A DNA stretch of 64,000 nt from assembly GCA_009797885.1 (NCBI GenBank), contig WNKP01000011.1:88004-152003 (forward strand), read 5' to 3'. Numbering within the stretch: position 1 is the first letter of the stretch; every line of letters begins with the position of its first letter. A model generated the notes under the pieces. It was not told where the DNA came from, did no database searches, and saw nothing but the letters and a program-made list of their open reading frames with translations. Position numbers and translations under genes: made by a program. Origin of the DNA: Flavobacteriaceae bacterium GF1. Its GTDB lineage: Bacteria > Bacteroidota > Bacteroidia > Flavobacteriales > Flavobacteriaceae. Below are positions 46,117-55,434 of the stretch, in pieces.

Positions 46117-46713
46117 ATGGGGCTTTTTCAGGAAAAGATCAGTTTAGGGCTCCCTAATTCGGATATTACATACTTTCCTGATTTTTTATCCCCCATAAAG
46201 GCACAAACGTATTTTAAAGCGCTAAAAAACAACGTTGCCTGGCAACAGGACGATATTAAGGTATTTGGCAAAACCTATGCACAACCCAGGTTGACCGCAC
46301 TTTATGCAAACAACAAAAAAGCGTACACCTATTCCAATATCACCATGCATCCCCACATGTTCTCTGGGGAATTGCTGGAAATAAAGCAGAAATTGGAAAG
46401 GGATGTTGGAATTGTGTTCACTACTTGTTTAGTAAACCGTTATCGTGATGGCAAGGATAGCAATGGATGGCATGCCGACGATGAGAAAGAACTGGGACAA
46501 AACCCCATTATTGCTTCCGTTTCCCTCGGAGAGCAGCGTTACTTCCATCTAAGGCACAAAGAGGATAAGGCCTTAAAACACAAAATACTGTTGGAAAATG
46601 GAAGTTTGTTGCTCATGAAAGGAGAAACCCAGCATTTTTGGCAGCATCAAATCCCTAAGACCGCAAAAAAAATTGGGGAACGCATTAATCTGACCTTCAG
46701 GATCATCAAATGA
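46117..46713 (+). CDS. AlkB-type 2-oxoglutarate-dependent DNA/RNA dealkylase
   Basis: A 198-residue AlkB-like Fe(II)/2-oxoglutarate dioxygenase that oxidatively removes alkyl groups from nucleobases. The iron ligands fit H-x-D in NGWHADDE (about His116-Asp118) and the distal His in QHFWQHQIPKT; RINLTFRII carries the 2-oxoglutarate-binding arginines. The substrate-recognition lid is in RYRDGKDSNGW. It begins one base after the AraC regulator stop, so the two are surely co-transcribed. Confidence 0.93.
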   Translation: MGLFQEKISLGLPNSDITYFPDFLSPIKAQTYFKALKNNVAWQQDDIKVFGKTYAQPRLTALYANNKKAYTYSNITMHPHMFSGELLEIKQKLERDVGIVFTTCLVNRYRDGKDSNGWHADDEKELGQNPIIASVSLGEQRYFHLRHKEDKALKHKILLENGSLLLMKGETQHFWQHQIPKTAKKIGERINLTFRIIK

Positions 46714-46747
46714 TAAAGAGTGGGCAAAGGTTTTCCGTGGGACCGGC

Positions 46748-47521
46748 TTAGGAAAAAACCTCATTGAGAACTTTTGCCAAACGAAATCCTCCTTTTTTCA
46801 ATTGTTCAAACACCACAGGATTGTACTTGTAAGCGTAAGAATACCCTAGTTTTTCCCCCGCATTGGCAGAACTATAAATCTGTTTGGCCAAAACATGGGA
46901 TTCTTCCAACCAACTTTCAATGGTCCCTTCCTGTATTTGTTTTCTTTCCTTCTTTGGTGTACTGCGGTCCAATTCGTCCCCCAGTTCATAAAAACCCATC
47001 CCGTAGGTTTCCAAAAGATTGGTGTCCCAAAGTTTATGAAGATTGGACCGCTCGTTGAACCATTCCAGTGGGATGTCATTTCCCCCACGATCCCCTGCCC
47101 TTCCAACGTGCAAGGGCTGATGCAGATCGCCCAGAAAATGGATCAGGAGTTTTAAGTGGAATATTTTGTCCGCGCGACTACTGTTCCCGTCCTTTAGAAC
47201 TGTTTTGCACTTGGCAATACCCGTAACAATATCACCTGCCCCACTCTTCTCGGAATCTTTATATGTCCTATCTAAAGGATAATTCACATAATGCCAAGGG
47301 GTATACCCAGCATATTTCGTGTCGGACTTTATTTCATCCGCATACGTGGATACGAAGGCCAAACTATGCCCCTCCAACAGGTCGTCCAATGCTTTTTTTG
47401 CCTTTCCGGTTAAATGTTTTTCGGCAATATATCCTGTGACCCGATGTCCTTTAGGACCCCAAACAAGGCTTCCAAAAGATAAAAAGGGAAGTAAAAACAC
47501 GACTAAAACAATGTTCTTCAT
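46748..47521 (-). CDS. Secreted S1/P1-type nuclease
   Basis: A 257-residue zinc-dependent nuclease/phosphodiesterase of the S1/P1 family. The ATG at 47521 gives a signal peptide, and the mature chain begins with Trp in LVWGPKGHRVTG, as the family requires for zinc coordination. Other ligands are seen in FLGDLHQPLHVG with DRGGNDI and NLHKLWDTNLLE. It is exported to digest single-stranded nucleic acid, presumably for phosphate or nucleoside scavenging. Confidence 0.94.
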   Translation of the reverse strand: MKNIVLVVFLLPFLSFGSLVWGPKGHRVTGYIAEKHLTGKAKKALDDLLEGHSLAFVSTYADEIKSDTKYAGYTPWHYVNYPLDRTYKDSEKSGAGDIVTGIAKCKTVLKDGNSSRADKIFHLKLLIHFLGDLHQPLHVGRAGDRGGNDIPLEWFNERSNLHKLWDTNLLETYGMGFYELGDELDRSTPKKERKQIQEGTIESWLEESHVLAKQIYSSANAGEKLGYSYAYKYNPVVFEQLKKGGFRLAKVLNEVFS

Positions 47522-47652
47522 CAATTTTTTTTGCAAAAGTAGCGCTTACCGTGGTAACGGATAACAGAAAAGCGATAGAAAGCCTTCGATTTGGGAATTA
47601 AACTTTATTTTAATATATTTATGATATCATTTTAATATCAAATAACATTACA

Positions 47653-48513
47653 ATGACAAATGAAAGATCAATACGTCCAATCAACGGTTATTTTATGCTG
47701 TTTATGTGCCTGCTGTTATCCATTGGCGGCATCGCAATGATTGTTAACACCAAATCCCCCTGGTATGGGTTGGCCATATTCATTGGGTCTATTCTGGCCA
47801 TTGGCCTTGTTTTAGTGAACCCCAACAGTTCCAGGGTGCTCCTATTGTTTGGAAAATATGTGGGTACCATAAAAAGGAATGGATTGTTTTGGGTGAACCC
47901 CCTTTATTCAAAACGAAAAATATCCCTGAGGGCGAGTAACTTTGACAGTGAACGGTTAAAGGTGAATGATAAGTTGGGAAATCCAGTAATGATAAGCACC
48001 ATTTTGGTCTGGAGGGTAACCGATACCTATAAAGCTGCATTTGATGTGGACGATTACAAAAATTTTGTCCGTGTACAGACGGATGCCGCGGTACGAAAGC
48101 TTGCCAGCATGTACCCCTATGACAATTTTGCCGATGAAGGCATTGAAGAGGACATCACCCTTCGCTCCAGTGTTAATGAGGTCAGTGAAGCTTTGGAGAA
48201 AGAAATCCAGGATAGATTGCATATGGCCGGTATTGAGGTCCTTGAAGCCAGAATTGGTTATTTGGCCTATGCACAGGAAATCGCCAACGCCATGTTGAAA
48301 AGACAGCAGGCGACCGCCATTGTTGCCGCTCGACATAAAATTGTGGAAGGAGCGGTAAGTATGGTAGAAATGGCCTTGGACGAACTCAACGAAAAGGACA
48401 TTGTTGATTTGGATGAAGAGCGAAAAGCGGCCATGGTGAGCAATTTAATGGTTGTGCTCTGTTCCGATAAAGATGCCGCACCAATTGTCAATACGGGAAC
48501 ATTGAACCATTGA
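47653..48513 (+). CDS. SPFH/Band 7 (stomatin-like) membrane protein
   Basis: A 286-residue SPFH protein with two N-terminal hydrophobic segments (about 12-30 and 33-53), an SPFH domain starting near NPNSSRVLLLFGKYVGT, and a helical tail with IANAMLKRQQATAIVAARHKIVEG. SPFH proteins oligomerise at membranes and scaffold lipid domains or proteases; the partner is unknown. It heads an operon with four smaller genes (48526-49501) that are packed so tightly that they overlap. Confidence 0.92.
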   Translation: MTNERSIRPINGYFMLFMCLLLSIGGIAMIVNTKSPWYGLAIFIGSILAIGLVLVNPNSSRVLLLFGKYVGTIKRNGLFWVNPLYSKRKISLRASNFDSERLKVNDKLGNPVMISTILVWRVTDTYKAAFDVDDYKNFVRVQTDAAVRKLASMYPYDNFADEGIEEDITLRSSVNEVSEALEKEIQDRLHMAGIEVLEARIGYLAYAQEIANAMLKRQQATAIVAARHKIVEGAVSMVEMALDELNEKDIVDLDEERKAAMVSNLMVVLCSDKDAAPIVNTGTLNH

Positions 48514-48525
48514 TCAATATGTAGC

Positions 48526-49023
48526 ATGCGAATATTTGAAGAAAAACAATGGTTTGACCAATGGTGGTTATGGGCCCTGTTCCTATTTTGTTTCGGCGCA
48601 TTGTTTATTCGCCCGGTAAAACTCTTCTTATCGGGAGAATCCTTCTCATTGGATACTATGGAGCCGGGCTTCTGGATTGGACTTACCGTGATGTCTTTGG
48701 TCATCCCGGTATTTAGATTGTTACTATTGCATACCGAAATTGATGATAGCGGGATTACCTATCAATTTTCTCCTTTCCATCGTTCAAAAAAACGGATTCG
48801 TTGGAATGAAGTGAAAAAATGCTATACTCGAAAATACCAACCGATCCTGGAATATGGAGGCTGGGGATTACGAATGGGACCCAAAGGCAATGCTTACAAC
48901 GTAAAAGGTAATTTTGGGGTTCAAATTGAATTCAAAAATGGTGAAAAACTATTGATTGGAACCCAAAACCCAGAGCGGGCACAATACATAATCGACAAAT
49001 ATTTCAAAAATGAAGGAGTATAA
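48526..49023 (+). CDS. Membrane protein with PH-like domain, unknown function
   Basis: A 165-residue protein with two hydrophobic segments near residues 10-30 and 48-68 followed by a beta-rich part (ITYQFSPFHRSKKRIRWNEVKKCYTRKY) that resembles bacterial PH-type domains. It follows the SPFH gene after 12 bases, and its 3' end overlaps the DUF4177 gene by 14 bases. The function is unknown. Confidence 0.78.
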   Translation: MRIFEEKQWFDQWWLWALFLFCFGALFIRPVKLFLSGESFSLDTMEPGFWIGLTVMSLVIPVFRLLLLHTEIDDSGITYQFSPFHRSKKRIRWNEVKKCYTRKYQPILEYGGWGLRMGPKGNAYNVKGNFGVQIEFKNGEKLLIGTQNPERAQYIIDKYFKNEGV

Positions 49024-49168
49024 AGTAGTTAGCTGGAAAATGAAGCTTTCCGGCAACAATCAGCATTTGGAGGATACCTTAAACAACTATGCAAAGCAAG
49101 GTTGGGTGGTAAAGGATGTGGCAGAAAACACCATGAGGATCATTTTTGAACGTGACAAAAATAGATGA
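49010..49168 (+). CDS. DUF4177-like small protein
   Basis: A 52-residue protein I read directly from the sequence: MKEYKVVSWKMKL at the start, then a helix and YAKQGWVVKDV. This resembles the DUF4177 pattern (a strand, a helix, and GW-V). It overlaps the preceding gene by 14 bases in another frame and the following small ORF by ATGA. The function is unknown. Confidence 0.78.
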   Translation: MKEYKVVSWKMKLSGNNQHLEDTLNNYAKQGWVVKDVAENTMRIIFERDKNR

Positions 49169-49335
49169 AACCTTTGATGATCATTTCAACTCCTGTGGGG
49201 TTATGTAGGATGAGCCACTTGCCTTTACTTTTGGAAAAAACAGCAGAAAATAGTGATTCGTATTCCAATCGGGATTTTCCACTATCCGTGGAATTGATTA
49301 AAAAACGTGTTGAATTTATATCATCCAATGGCTAA
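49165..49335 (+). CDS. 56-codon ORF of unknown function in the SPFH operon
   Basis: A small ORF read by hand, starting MKPLMIISTPVG and ending KRVEFISSNG. Its ATG overlaps the DUF4177 stop (ATGA) and its stop lies within the start of the ribbon-helix-helix gene (ATGGCTAA). Such end-to-end overlap on both sides is typical of a translated gene in a coupled operon. The protein has a short hydrophobic start and a polar, helical second half, no signal peptide that I trust, and I recognise no family. It could also be an untranslated coincidence. Confidence 0.5.
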   Translation: MKPLMIISTPVGLCRMSHLPLLLEKTAENSDSYSNRDFPLSVELIKKRVEFISSNG

Positions 49336-49501
49336 GAAAAAAGCATTTGCCCTTCGTTTAAATGAAGATATGTTCAAGGCCATTGAAAAATGGGCTGCCG
49401 ATGAATTTAGGAGTACCAATGGCCAAATTGAATGGATGCTGATGAAAAGCTTGAAAGAAGCGAAAAGGGCACCGAAAAGCAAAGGGGAAAAAGGTGACTA
49501 A
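49328..49501 (+). CDS. Arc-type ribbon-helix-helix DNA-binding protein
   Basis: A 57-residue protein with an Arc/MetJ-like ribbon-helix-helix: MAKKKAFALRLNEDMFKAIEK gives the strand and helix 1, then FRSTNGQIEWMLMKSLKEAK gives helix 2, and a basic tail follows. It overlaps the 56-codon ORF by 8 bases and ends the SPFH operon. It may autoregulate the operon (inference). Confidence 0.87.
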   Translation: MAKKKAFALRLNEDMFKAIEKWAADEFRSTNGQIEWMLMKSLKEAKRAPKSKGEKGD

Positions 49502-49505
49502 TGTT

Positions 49506-49542
49506 TTGGCATTTTTTTAACGCAGCTTGTTATTAAATTAGC
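49506..49542 (+). promoter_or_regulatory. Upstream element shared by the two DUF5916 genes (copy 1)
   Basis: The block TTGGCATTTTTTTAAC (49506-49521) and, with identical spacing, TATTAAATTAGC (49531-49542) recurs before the second paralogue at 51832-51868. TTG and the TA of TATTAAAT are 22 bases apart; it resembles a degenerate Bacteroidota promoter. Confidence 0.45.
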
Positions 49543-49565
49543 GCGACTAACTCGACAAATGGCCC

Positions 49566-51764
49566 ATGGCAAAAGTTTACGTCGTACTGCTTTCCTTACT
49601 TTCCTTCTCCCTGGTCCATTCCCAAGATTCAAAAAAATCCTTTACCGTAAAATTCATCGATCAAGAAATCAGAATAGACGGTGTATTGGATGAACCCATA
49701 TGGAAAACCGCGGAAAGCGCCCATAATTTTCAACAATACTTCCCTACGGATTCCATCTTGGCCGAACAACAAACGGATATTAAAATGTTGTACAGCAGCA
49801 CTACCCTATATATTGGCATTATATTGGATACGGAGGGTAACGATTATGTGATCCCCTCGCTGGAACGTGACTTTAGGGCCGGTGGCAATGATAACATCAG
49901 CCTTTTGTTCGATACGTTCAATGATGGGACCAATGCCTTTTTGTTTGGCATGAACCCTTATGGCGTAAGACGTGAAGCATTGATTTCCAATGGGGGAAGC
50001 ACATTGAGCGGCTTCACCACTTCCTGGGACATCAAATGGCGGGGCGAGGCGGTCATGAACGATGGAAATTACGTCTGTGAAATGGCCATCCCACTCACTT
50101 CATTTAAATTCAAACAGGGCGAAACGAAATGGCGGTTCAATAGCTATCGATTCGATATGCAGAGCAATGAAACCAGTACATGGGCAGAAATCCCCCAAAA
50201 CCAGTTCGTCTTCAACCTCGCTTTTATGGGGGACATGGTCTTTGAAAAACCCTTGGGAAAATCCAGGACGCCCTTGGCCATCATTCCCTACATCAATGGC
50301 ATTTCACAAAAGGATTTTGAGACTGATGACGGTTTAAACGATGTTACTTTTGGGGGCGATGCCAAAGTGGCCATAGGCAATGGACTTAACTTGGACATCA
50401 CTGTAAACCCAGATTTTTCAAATGTACAGGTAGATAATATTTTCACCAACCTCACCCGTTTTGAAATCTCCCTGCCCGAGAGACGGCAGTTCTTCATAGA
50501 CAACAACGACCTTTTTGGCACATTTGGCAACGAGCGTGATTCCAACCCTTTTTTTTCCAGACGAATAGGCATCGCCGAAAACCTGGATGGGGAAACCATC
50601 GAAAATGGCATCATTGGGGGCATTCGGTTGAGTGGTAAGTTGGACGAGAACTGGCGTTTGGGCCTATTGAACATACAAACCGAAGAAGATCTTCCCAATG
50701 AAATACCCAGTAACAACAACACCGTGCTGGCATTACAGAAAAAAGTGTTTTCCCGATCCAACCTCAGCTTCATATTTGTAAATCGCCAAACCTTTAAGGA
50801 TTATGATTTTCTTGATGAAACAGATCGCTATAATCGGTTGGTGGGATTGGACTACAACCTGGCCTCCTCGGACAATACCTGGGTGGGCAAATTCTTTTAC
50901 CATAAATCCTTTGCCCACGAAATAGGTGAGGATGACAGTGCTGCCGGTGTGGATTTGCTGTACAACTCAAGAAATCTAAATTTTGGGTGGCGCAGCAATT
51001 TCGTTGGCAATGATTTTAGGTCCGACCTCGGATTCATCAGACGTAATGATATCATTGCCGCCAGGCCTTTTATCGAGTACAACTTTTGGCCCAAAAAGGG
51101 CAAAATCAATACCCATGGGTTTCGTTTTGGACCCAATTTCATCTGGAGGCCAACCTTGGATTACCAGAACACGGATTATACCATTTTCAGTTCCTGGTCC
51201 GCAGAGTTTAAAAATCAATCAGGTCTTGGGGTTCGCATGTTCAACCGATTCACTTTCCTCGATGAGCCCTTTGATCCCACGGGTACGGATGATGCCTTGG
51301 AATTGCCGGCAAATCAGGGGTATCATTATACCAGCTTTGAAGTGGGGTTCGAATCGGATCCCCGAAAGGTGTTTTCCTATTTTTTTGAACCAGGGTACGG
51401 CGAATTTTTCAATGGTACGCGATTTGCCTTTGAAGGTGGGGCAAACCTACGACTACAGCCCAAGGTCTTTCTCTCACTCGATTTGCGCTATGACCGGATA
51501 CAGTTGCCCAATCCTTTTCCGAGTGCGGACCTATGGCTGGTAAGCCCCCGTATAAACATTACCTTTAGCAAGTCCATTTTTTGGTCCACTTTGATCCAGT
51601 ACAGCAATCAAAGGGACAATCTTGGGGTCAATTCCAGATTGCAATGGCGCTTTGCCCCGCTTTCCGATCTTTTCATTGTCTATAACGACAACTATTTTGT
51701 GGAATCCTTCATGCCCCGAAATCGATCTATTAATTTAAGGTTGACCTATTGGCTAAATATCTAA
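49566..51764 (+). CDS. Outer membrane DUF5916-type protein with N-terminal CBM9-like domain (copy 1)
   Basis: A 732-residue exported protein (signal peptide ends near VHSQ, about residue 19). The N-terminal part (about 25-215) is a carbohydrate-binding-family-9-like beta-sandwich (IDGVLDEPIWKTAES, TDIKMLYSSTTLYIGI), and the C-terminal 500 residues are the DUF5916 region with many alternating polar/hydrophobic strands consistent with an outer membrane barrel, ending LRLTYWLNI. It is often found in marine Bacteroidota near peptide or glycan utilisation genes. A paralogue of identical length follows. Confidence 0.87.
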   Translation: MAKVYVVLLSLLSFSLVHSQDSKKSFTVKFIDQEIRIDGVLDEPIWKTAESAHNFQQYFPTDSILAEQQTDIKMLYSSTTLYIGIILDTEGNDYVIPSLERDFRAGGNDNISLLFDTFNDGTNAFLFGMNPYGVRREALISNGGSTLSGFTTSWDIKWRGEAVMNDGNYVCEMAIPLTSFKFKQGETKWRFNSYRFDMQSNETSTWAEIPQNQFVFNLAFMGDMVFEKPLGKSRTPLAIIPYINGISQKDFETDDGLNDVTFGGDAKVAIGNGLNLDITVNPDFSNVQVDNIFTNLTRFEISLPERRQFFIDNNDLFGTFGNERDSNPFFSRRIGIAENLDGETIENGIIGGIRLSGKLDENWRLGLLNIQTEEDLPNEIPSNNNTVLALQKKVFSRSNLSFIFVNRQTFKDYDFLDETDRYNRLVGLDYNLASSDNTWVGKFFYHKSFAHEIGEDDSAAGVDLLYNSRNLNFGWRSNFVGNDFRSDLGFIRRNDIIAARPFIEYNFWPKKGKINTHGFRFGPNFIWRPTLDYQNTDYTIFSSWSAEFKNQSGLGVRMFNRFTFLDEPFDPTGTDDALELPANQGYHYTSFEVGFESDPRKVFSYFFEPGYGEFFNGTRFAFEGGANLRLQPKVFLSLDLRYDRIQLPNPFPSADLWLVSPRINITFSKSIFWSTLIQYSNQRDNLGVNSRLQWRFAPLSDLFIVYNDNYFVESFMPRNRSINLRLTYWLNI

Positions 51765-51831
51765 TTGGCCGAAGCGCCTGAAAGCCTCGGTTCCGCCCTT
51801 TTATCTATGGTAAGAAAGACCATTGGGTTTA

Positions 51832-51868
51832 TTGGCATTTTTTTAACAGTACAACCTATTAAATTAGC
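51832..51868 (+). promoter_or_regulatory. Upstream element shared by the two DUF5916 genes (copy 2)
   Basis: TTGGCATTTTTTTAAC and TATTAAATTAGC lie with the same 25-base start-to-start spacing as at 49506, while the bases between differ. It is 24 bases before the second paralogue's start codon. Confidence 0.45.
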
Positions 51869-51891
51869 CACCGCTAATTCAAATCCAATCA

Positions 51892-54090
51892 ATGGCCAAG
51901 TTTTACACAGCCATACCTTTATTGTTCCTATTTCTAACCGTCCATTCCCAAAATAGTCTCAAATCCTTTACGGTTAAATTCGTGGATGCCACCATTAAAC
52001 CAGATGGTGTCCTGGATGAGGCCATATGGGATACCGCGAACAGCTCCCAGGATTTTCATCAATACTTTCCGTTGGATTCGGTCATGGCAATAAAACAGAC
52101 CGAAATAAAAATGCTCTACAACGCCACCACCTTGTTCATTGGGATCAAGGCCAACGCGGATGGTCCCAACTACAATACGCGTTCCCTCCAACGTGATTTC
52201 CGGGGAGGAGGAATTGACCAGATCACCCTGGTATTTGATACCTTCAATGATGGCAATACCGCCTTCTTGTTCGGAATCAATCCATTCGGGGTCCGTAGGG
52301 AAGGACTTATTGCCAATGGCGGCATGGACGGGGGTGACTTCACTACCTCCTGGGACGTAAAATGGAGGGGGGACGCCAAAATTTATGACACCTATTTTAC
52401 CGCTGAGCTGGCCATACCCCTTACCTCGCTAAAGTTTAAGGAAGGAGAGACCAAATTCCGGTTTAACTCCTATCGTTTGGATATGCAGACCAACGAACGC
52501 ACCACCTGGATCGACATTCCCCAGAACCAGCCTATCTTTAGTCTTGCTTTTATGGGCGATATGATTTTTGAGAAGGGGCTGGGGAAATCCAGAACCCCCT
52601 TGGCGCTCATTCCCTACATCAACGGAATTGCGGCCAGGGACTATGAAAGTGATCAAGACCTTAGCAACTTCAAGGTAGGGGCAGATGCCAAAGTCTCCAT
52701 TGGCAATAGCCTTAACCTGGATTTGACCGTAAATCCAGATTTTTCAACGGTCGAAGTAGATAATTTTATTACCAACCTTACCCGATTTGAAATTGCACTT
52801 CCCGAGCGCAGGCAATTTTTTATTGATAATAATGACCTTTTTGGAAATTTTGGGGGCGGACGGGACGCCAATCCATTTTTCTCAAGGCGTATCGGCATTG
52901 CCACCGATACCGCCGGAAATACTATTGAGAACAGGATTATTGGAGGACTTCGACTTAGTGGAAAGCTCAATCGAAACCTTCGTCTGGGTTTTTTAAACAT
53001 CCAGACCGAGGAAGATGCCCCAAATGAAATCCCTTCCAACAATAACATGATGCTGGCCTTACAGCAGAAGATGTTCTCCCGCTCCAACCTCGGTTTTTTC
53101 TTTATTAACCGACAGGCAATCAACCCCGATGACTTTGTACTGGAAGAGGAAACATACAATAGGGTGATCGGATTGGATTACAATTTGGCTTCTGCAGATA
53201 ACAACTGGACCGGCAAGTTCTATGCCCACAAATCCTTTCAACCTGGTGATGATAAGGGCAACTACTCCCTGGGGTTCAATCTGGGAAGGAACACCCGTAA
53301 TTTTTTCGCTTTAGTTGACGTGGTTTCCATAGACGAGGAGTTCAATTCAGACCTTGGTTTTATTAGAAGAAAGGACATTTTTAAGGCGGCCACTATTTTA
53401 GAAGGACTGTATTGGCCAAAAAAGGGAAAAATCAACAGATATCAATTACAGGCGTTCAATGAGGTCACTTGGAGACAAAATCTGGACTTCCTATATTCCG
53501 ATTATAACCTGTCCCTTGAGGGTACTGCAGAATTCAAGACATTGGAGCGTTTACAGGCTCGTTTTCAGAAACGATTTGTCTTTTTGGTCGATGAGTTTGA
53601 ACCCACGGGAAAAGAAGACGCACTACCCTTGCCCGCCAATACCGGTTATCATTTCAACAGAGTGGAACTGGAATTCCAGTCCGATCAACGAAAACTGTTC
53701 TCTTTTGGCATTGAACCCAGTTACGGGGAGTTTTTTAACGGAAATAGGTTCTCCGTTGAAAGTAGTTTCAATCTAAGGTTCCAGCCCAAAGTGGAGCTAG
53801 GGTTCAATATGCAATACGATCATATAGCACTTCCCACCCCCTTCTCCTCTACGGACATCTGGCTCATTAGCCCCAGGGCCACCATAACATTTAGCAAATC
53901 CGTATTCTGGTCCACACTGGTTCAATATAGCAACCAAAGGGATAATTTGGGGGTCAATTCAAGGTTACAGTGGCGTTTTGCCCCGCTCTCCGATCTATTC
54001 ATCGTCTACAACGATAACTATTTCGTAAATACTTTTATGCCGAGAAGTCGTTCCCTAAACCTTAAATTAACATACTGGCTTAATATTTAA
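51892..54090 (+). CDS. Outer membrane DUF5916-type protein with N-terminal CBM9-like domain (copy 2)
   Basis: A 732-residue paralogue of the preceding gene, with the same order of domains: signal peptide (VHSQ), CBM9-like domain (IKPDGVLDEAIWDTA), and a DUF5916 barrel-like region ending LKLTYWLNI. The last 70 residues are almost identical between copies (NQRDNLGVNSRLQWRFAPLS), but the codons differ at many synonymous sites, so the duplication is old and the protein under constraint. The central surface-loop regions are more divergent. Confidence 0.87.
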   Translation: MAKFYTAIPLLFLFLTVHSQNSLKSFTVKFVDATIKPDGVLDEAIWDTANSSQDFHQYFPLDSVMAIKQTEIKMLYNATTLFIGIKANADGPNYNTRSLQRDFRGGGIDQITLVFDTFNDGNTAFLFGINPFGVRREGLIANGGMDGGDFTTSWDVKWRGDAKIYDTYFTAELAIPLTSLKFKEGETKFRFNSYRLDMQTNERTTWIDIPQNQPIFSLAFMGDMIFEKGLGKSRTPLALIPYINGIAARDYESDQDLSNFKVGADAKVSIGNSLNLDLTVNPDFSTVEVDNFITNLTRFEIALPERRQFFIDNNDLFGNFGGGRDANPFFSRRIGIATDTAGNTIENRIIGGLRLSGKLNRNLRLGFLNIQTEEDAPNEIPSNNNMMLALQQKMFSRSNLGFFFINRQAINPDDFVLEEETYNRVIGLDYNLASADNNWTGKFYAHKSFQPGDDKGNYSLGFNLGRNTRNFFALVDVVSIDEEFNSDLGFIRRKDIFKAATILEGLYWPKKGKINRYQLQAFNEVTWRQNLDFLYSDYNLSLEGTAEFKTLERLQARFQKRFVFLVDEFEPTGKEDALPLPANTGYHFNRVELEFQSDQRKLFSFGIEPSYGEFFNGNRFSVESSFNLRFQPKVELGFNMQYDHIALPTPFSSTDIWLISPRATITFSKSVFWSTLVQYSNQRDNLGVNSRLQWRFAPLSDLFIVYNDNYFVNTFMPRSRSLNLKLTYWLNI

Positions 54091-54135
54091 AAGTCTTTGG
54101 TTTCCTATATTTGGGTCAAATCCAAACCAATTGCG

Positions 54136-55398
54136 ATGAACCAACTTCCCTTGACCGATGATACGGTTATTTTTGGCCTTTTGGCACTATGCCTGGGCTT
54201 TGTTTTTTATACCTCTTCAATAAAAAAAGGTTTTTGGAAAAAGTTTTATACCATTATCCCAACGGTATTGATGTGTTATTTACTCCCCTCTATTTTTACC
54301 AGCACGGGCTTGGTGGATGAGGAAAGCTCCAATCTGTATTATGTGGCCAGCCGCTACTTATTGCCCGCTGCGCTGATCCTAATGACCTTGAGTATTGATC
54401 TAAAGGCTATCGCCAATCTGGGTTCAAAGGCGTTGATCATGTTTTTAACGGGTACTGTTGGTATTATTATAGGAGGGCCCATCGCTATTCTAATCGTGTC
54501 CATTTTTTCACCGGAAACCGTTGGCGGAGCGGATTTTGATGCAGTTTGGCGTGGATTGGCAACCATTGCGGGTAGTTGGATCGGTGGTGGGGCCAACCAA
54601 GCGGCCATGCTTGAAGTATTTAAATACAATCCGGAGAATTTTGGGAATATGGTATTGGTGGATGTTTTTATGGCCAATGTTTGGATGGCCATTCTGCTCC
54701 TGGGGATTGGAAAGACCAAGAAAATTGATGGTTGGTTGAAAGCGGATACTTCGTCCATTGAACAACTAAAACAAAAGGTATCCGACTACACCGAGAAAAT
54801 CTCTCGAATCACTACCCTACATGACTTGATGATGCTTTTGTTCTTTGCCTTTTTGGGCGTCAGTATTGCCCACTTTTTTGGACACCACTTTTCTGAATTT
54901 CTGAAAGATAACTTTGAGGTCATCAGAAATAAGGAAAAAGCGTTGTCCTCCTTAGGGTCCAAATTCCTATGGATGGTGGTTATGGCCACCATAGTGGGTG
55001 TTGGCCTATCGTTTACCAAAGCAAAAAACTACGAGGGTGCAGGTGCCAGTAAAATTGGGGGCATGTTTATCTATGTTTTAGTGGCCACCATTGGTATGAA
55101 AATGGATTTGAGCAAGATTTTTGACAACCCTGGCCTTCTTGCCGTAGGATTTATCTGGATTGCCATTCACGCTGGATTATTGATCTTGGTTGCCAAAATT
55201 ATAAAAGCTCCCTATTTTTTCTTGGCGGTGGGAAGCCAGGCCAATGTTGGAGGAGCAGCATCCGCCCCCGTGGTAGCGGCAGAATTTCACCCCTCTTTAA
55301 CATCAGTTGGCATTCTTTTGGCCGTTTTTGGTTATGTTGTGGGGACCGCTGGAGCCTACTTATGTGCCATTTTAATGGAAATTGCTTCAACCATTTGA
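54136..55398 (+). CDS. DUF819-family membrane protein
   Basis: A 420-residue polytopic protein of the DUF819 (YjcL-like) family: about ten hydrophobic helices, with the conserved GLATIAGSWIGGGANQAAMLE near the middle and SQANVGGAASAPVVAAEF near the end. A transport role is suspected from the symmetric repeat of those glycine-rich motifs. From the ATG at 54136; the longer frame from 54097 adds a non-membrane extension and is less likely. It follows the second DUF5916 gene closely (46-base gap). Confidence 0.9.
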   Translation: MNQLPLTDDTVIFGLLALCLGFVFYTSSIKKGFWKKFYTIIPTVLMCYLLPSIFTSTGLVDEESSNLYYVASRYLLPAALILMTLSIDLKAIANLGSKALIMFLTGTVGIIIGGPIAILIVSIFSPETVGGADFDAVWRGLATIAGSWIGGGANQAAMLEVFKYNPENFGNMVLVDVFMANVWMAILLLGIGKTKKIDGWLKADTSSIEQLKQKVSDYTEKISRITTLHDLMMLLFFAFLGVSIAHFFGHHFSEFLKDNFEVIRNKEKALSSLGSKFLWMVVMATIVGVGLSFTKAKNYEGAGASKIGGMFIYVLVATIGMKMDLSKIFDNPGLLAVGFIWIAIHAGLLILVAKIIKAPYFFLAVGSQANVGGAASAPVVAAEFHPSLTSVGILLAVFGYVVGTAGAYLCAILMEIASTI

Positions 55399-55434
55399 CA
55401 AGAGTTTCGATATTTGCCGTTTCAACAAAGCATA

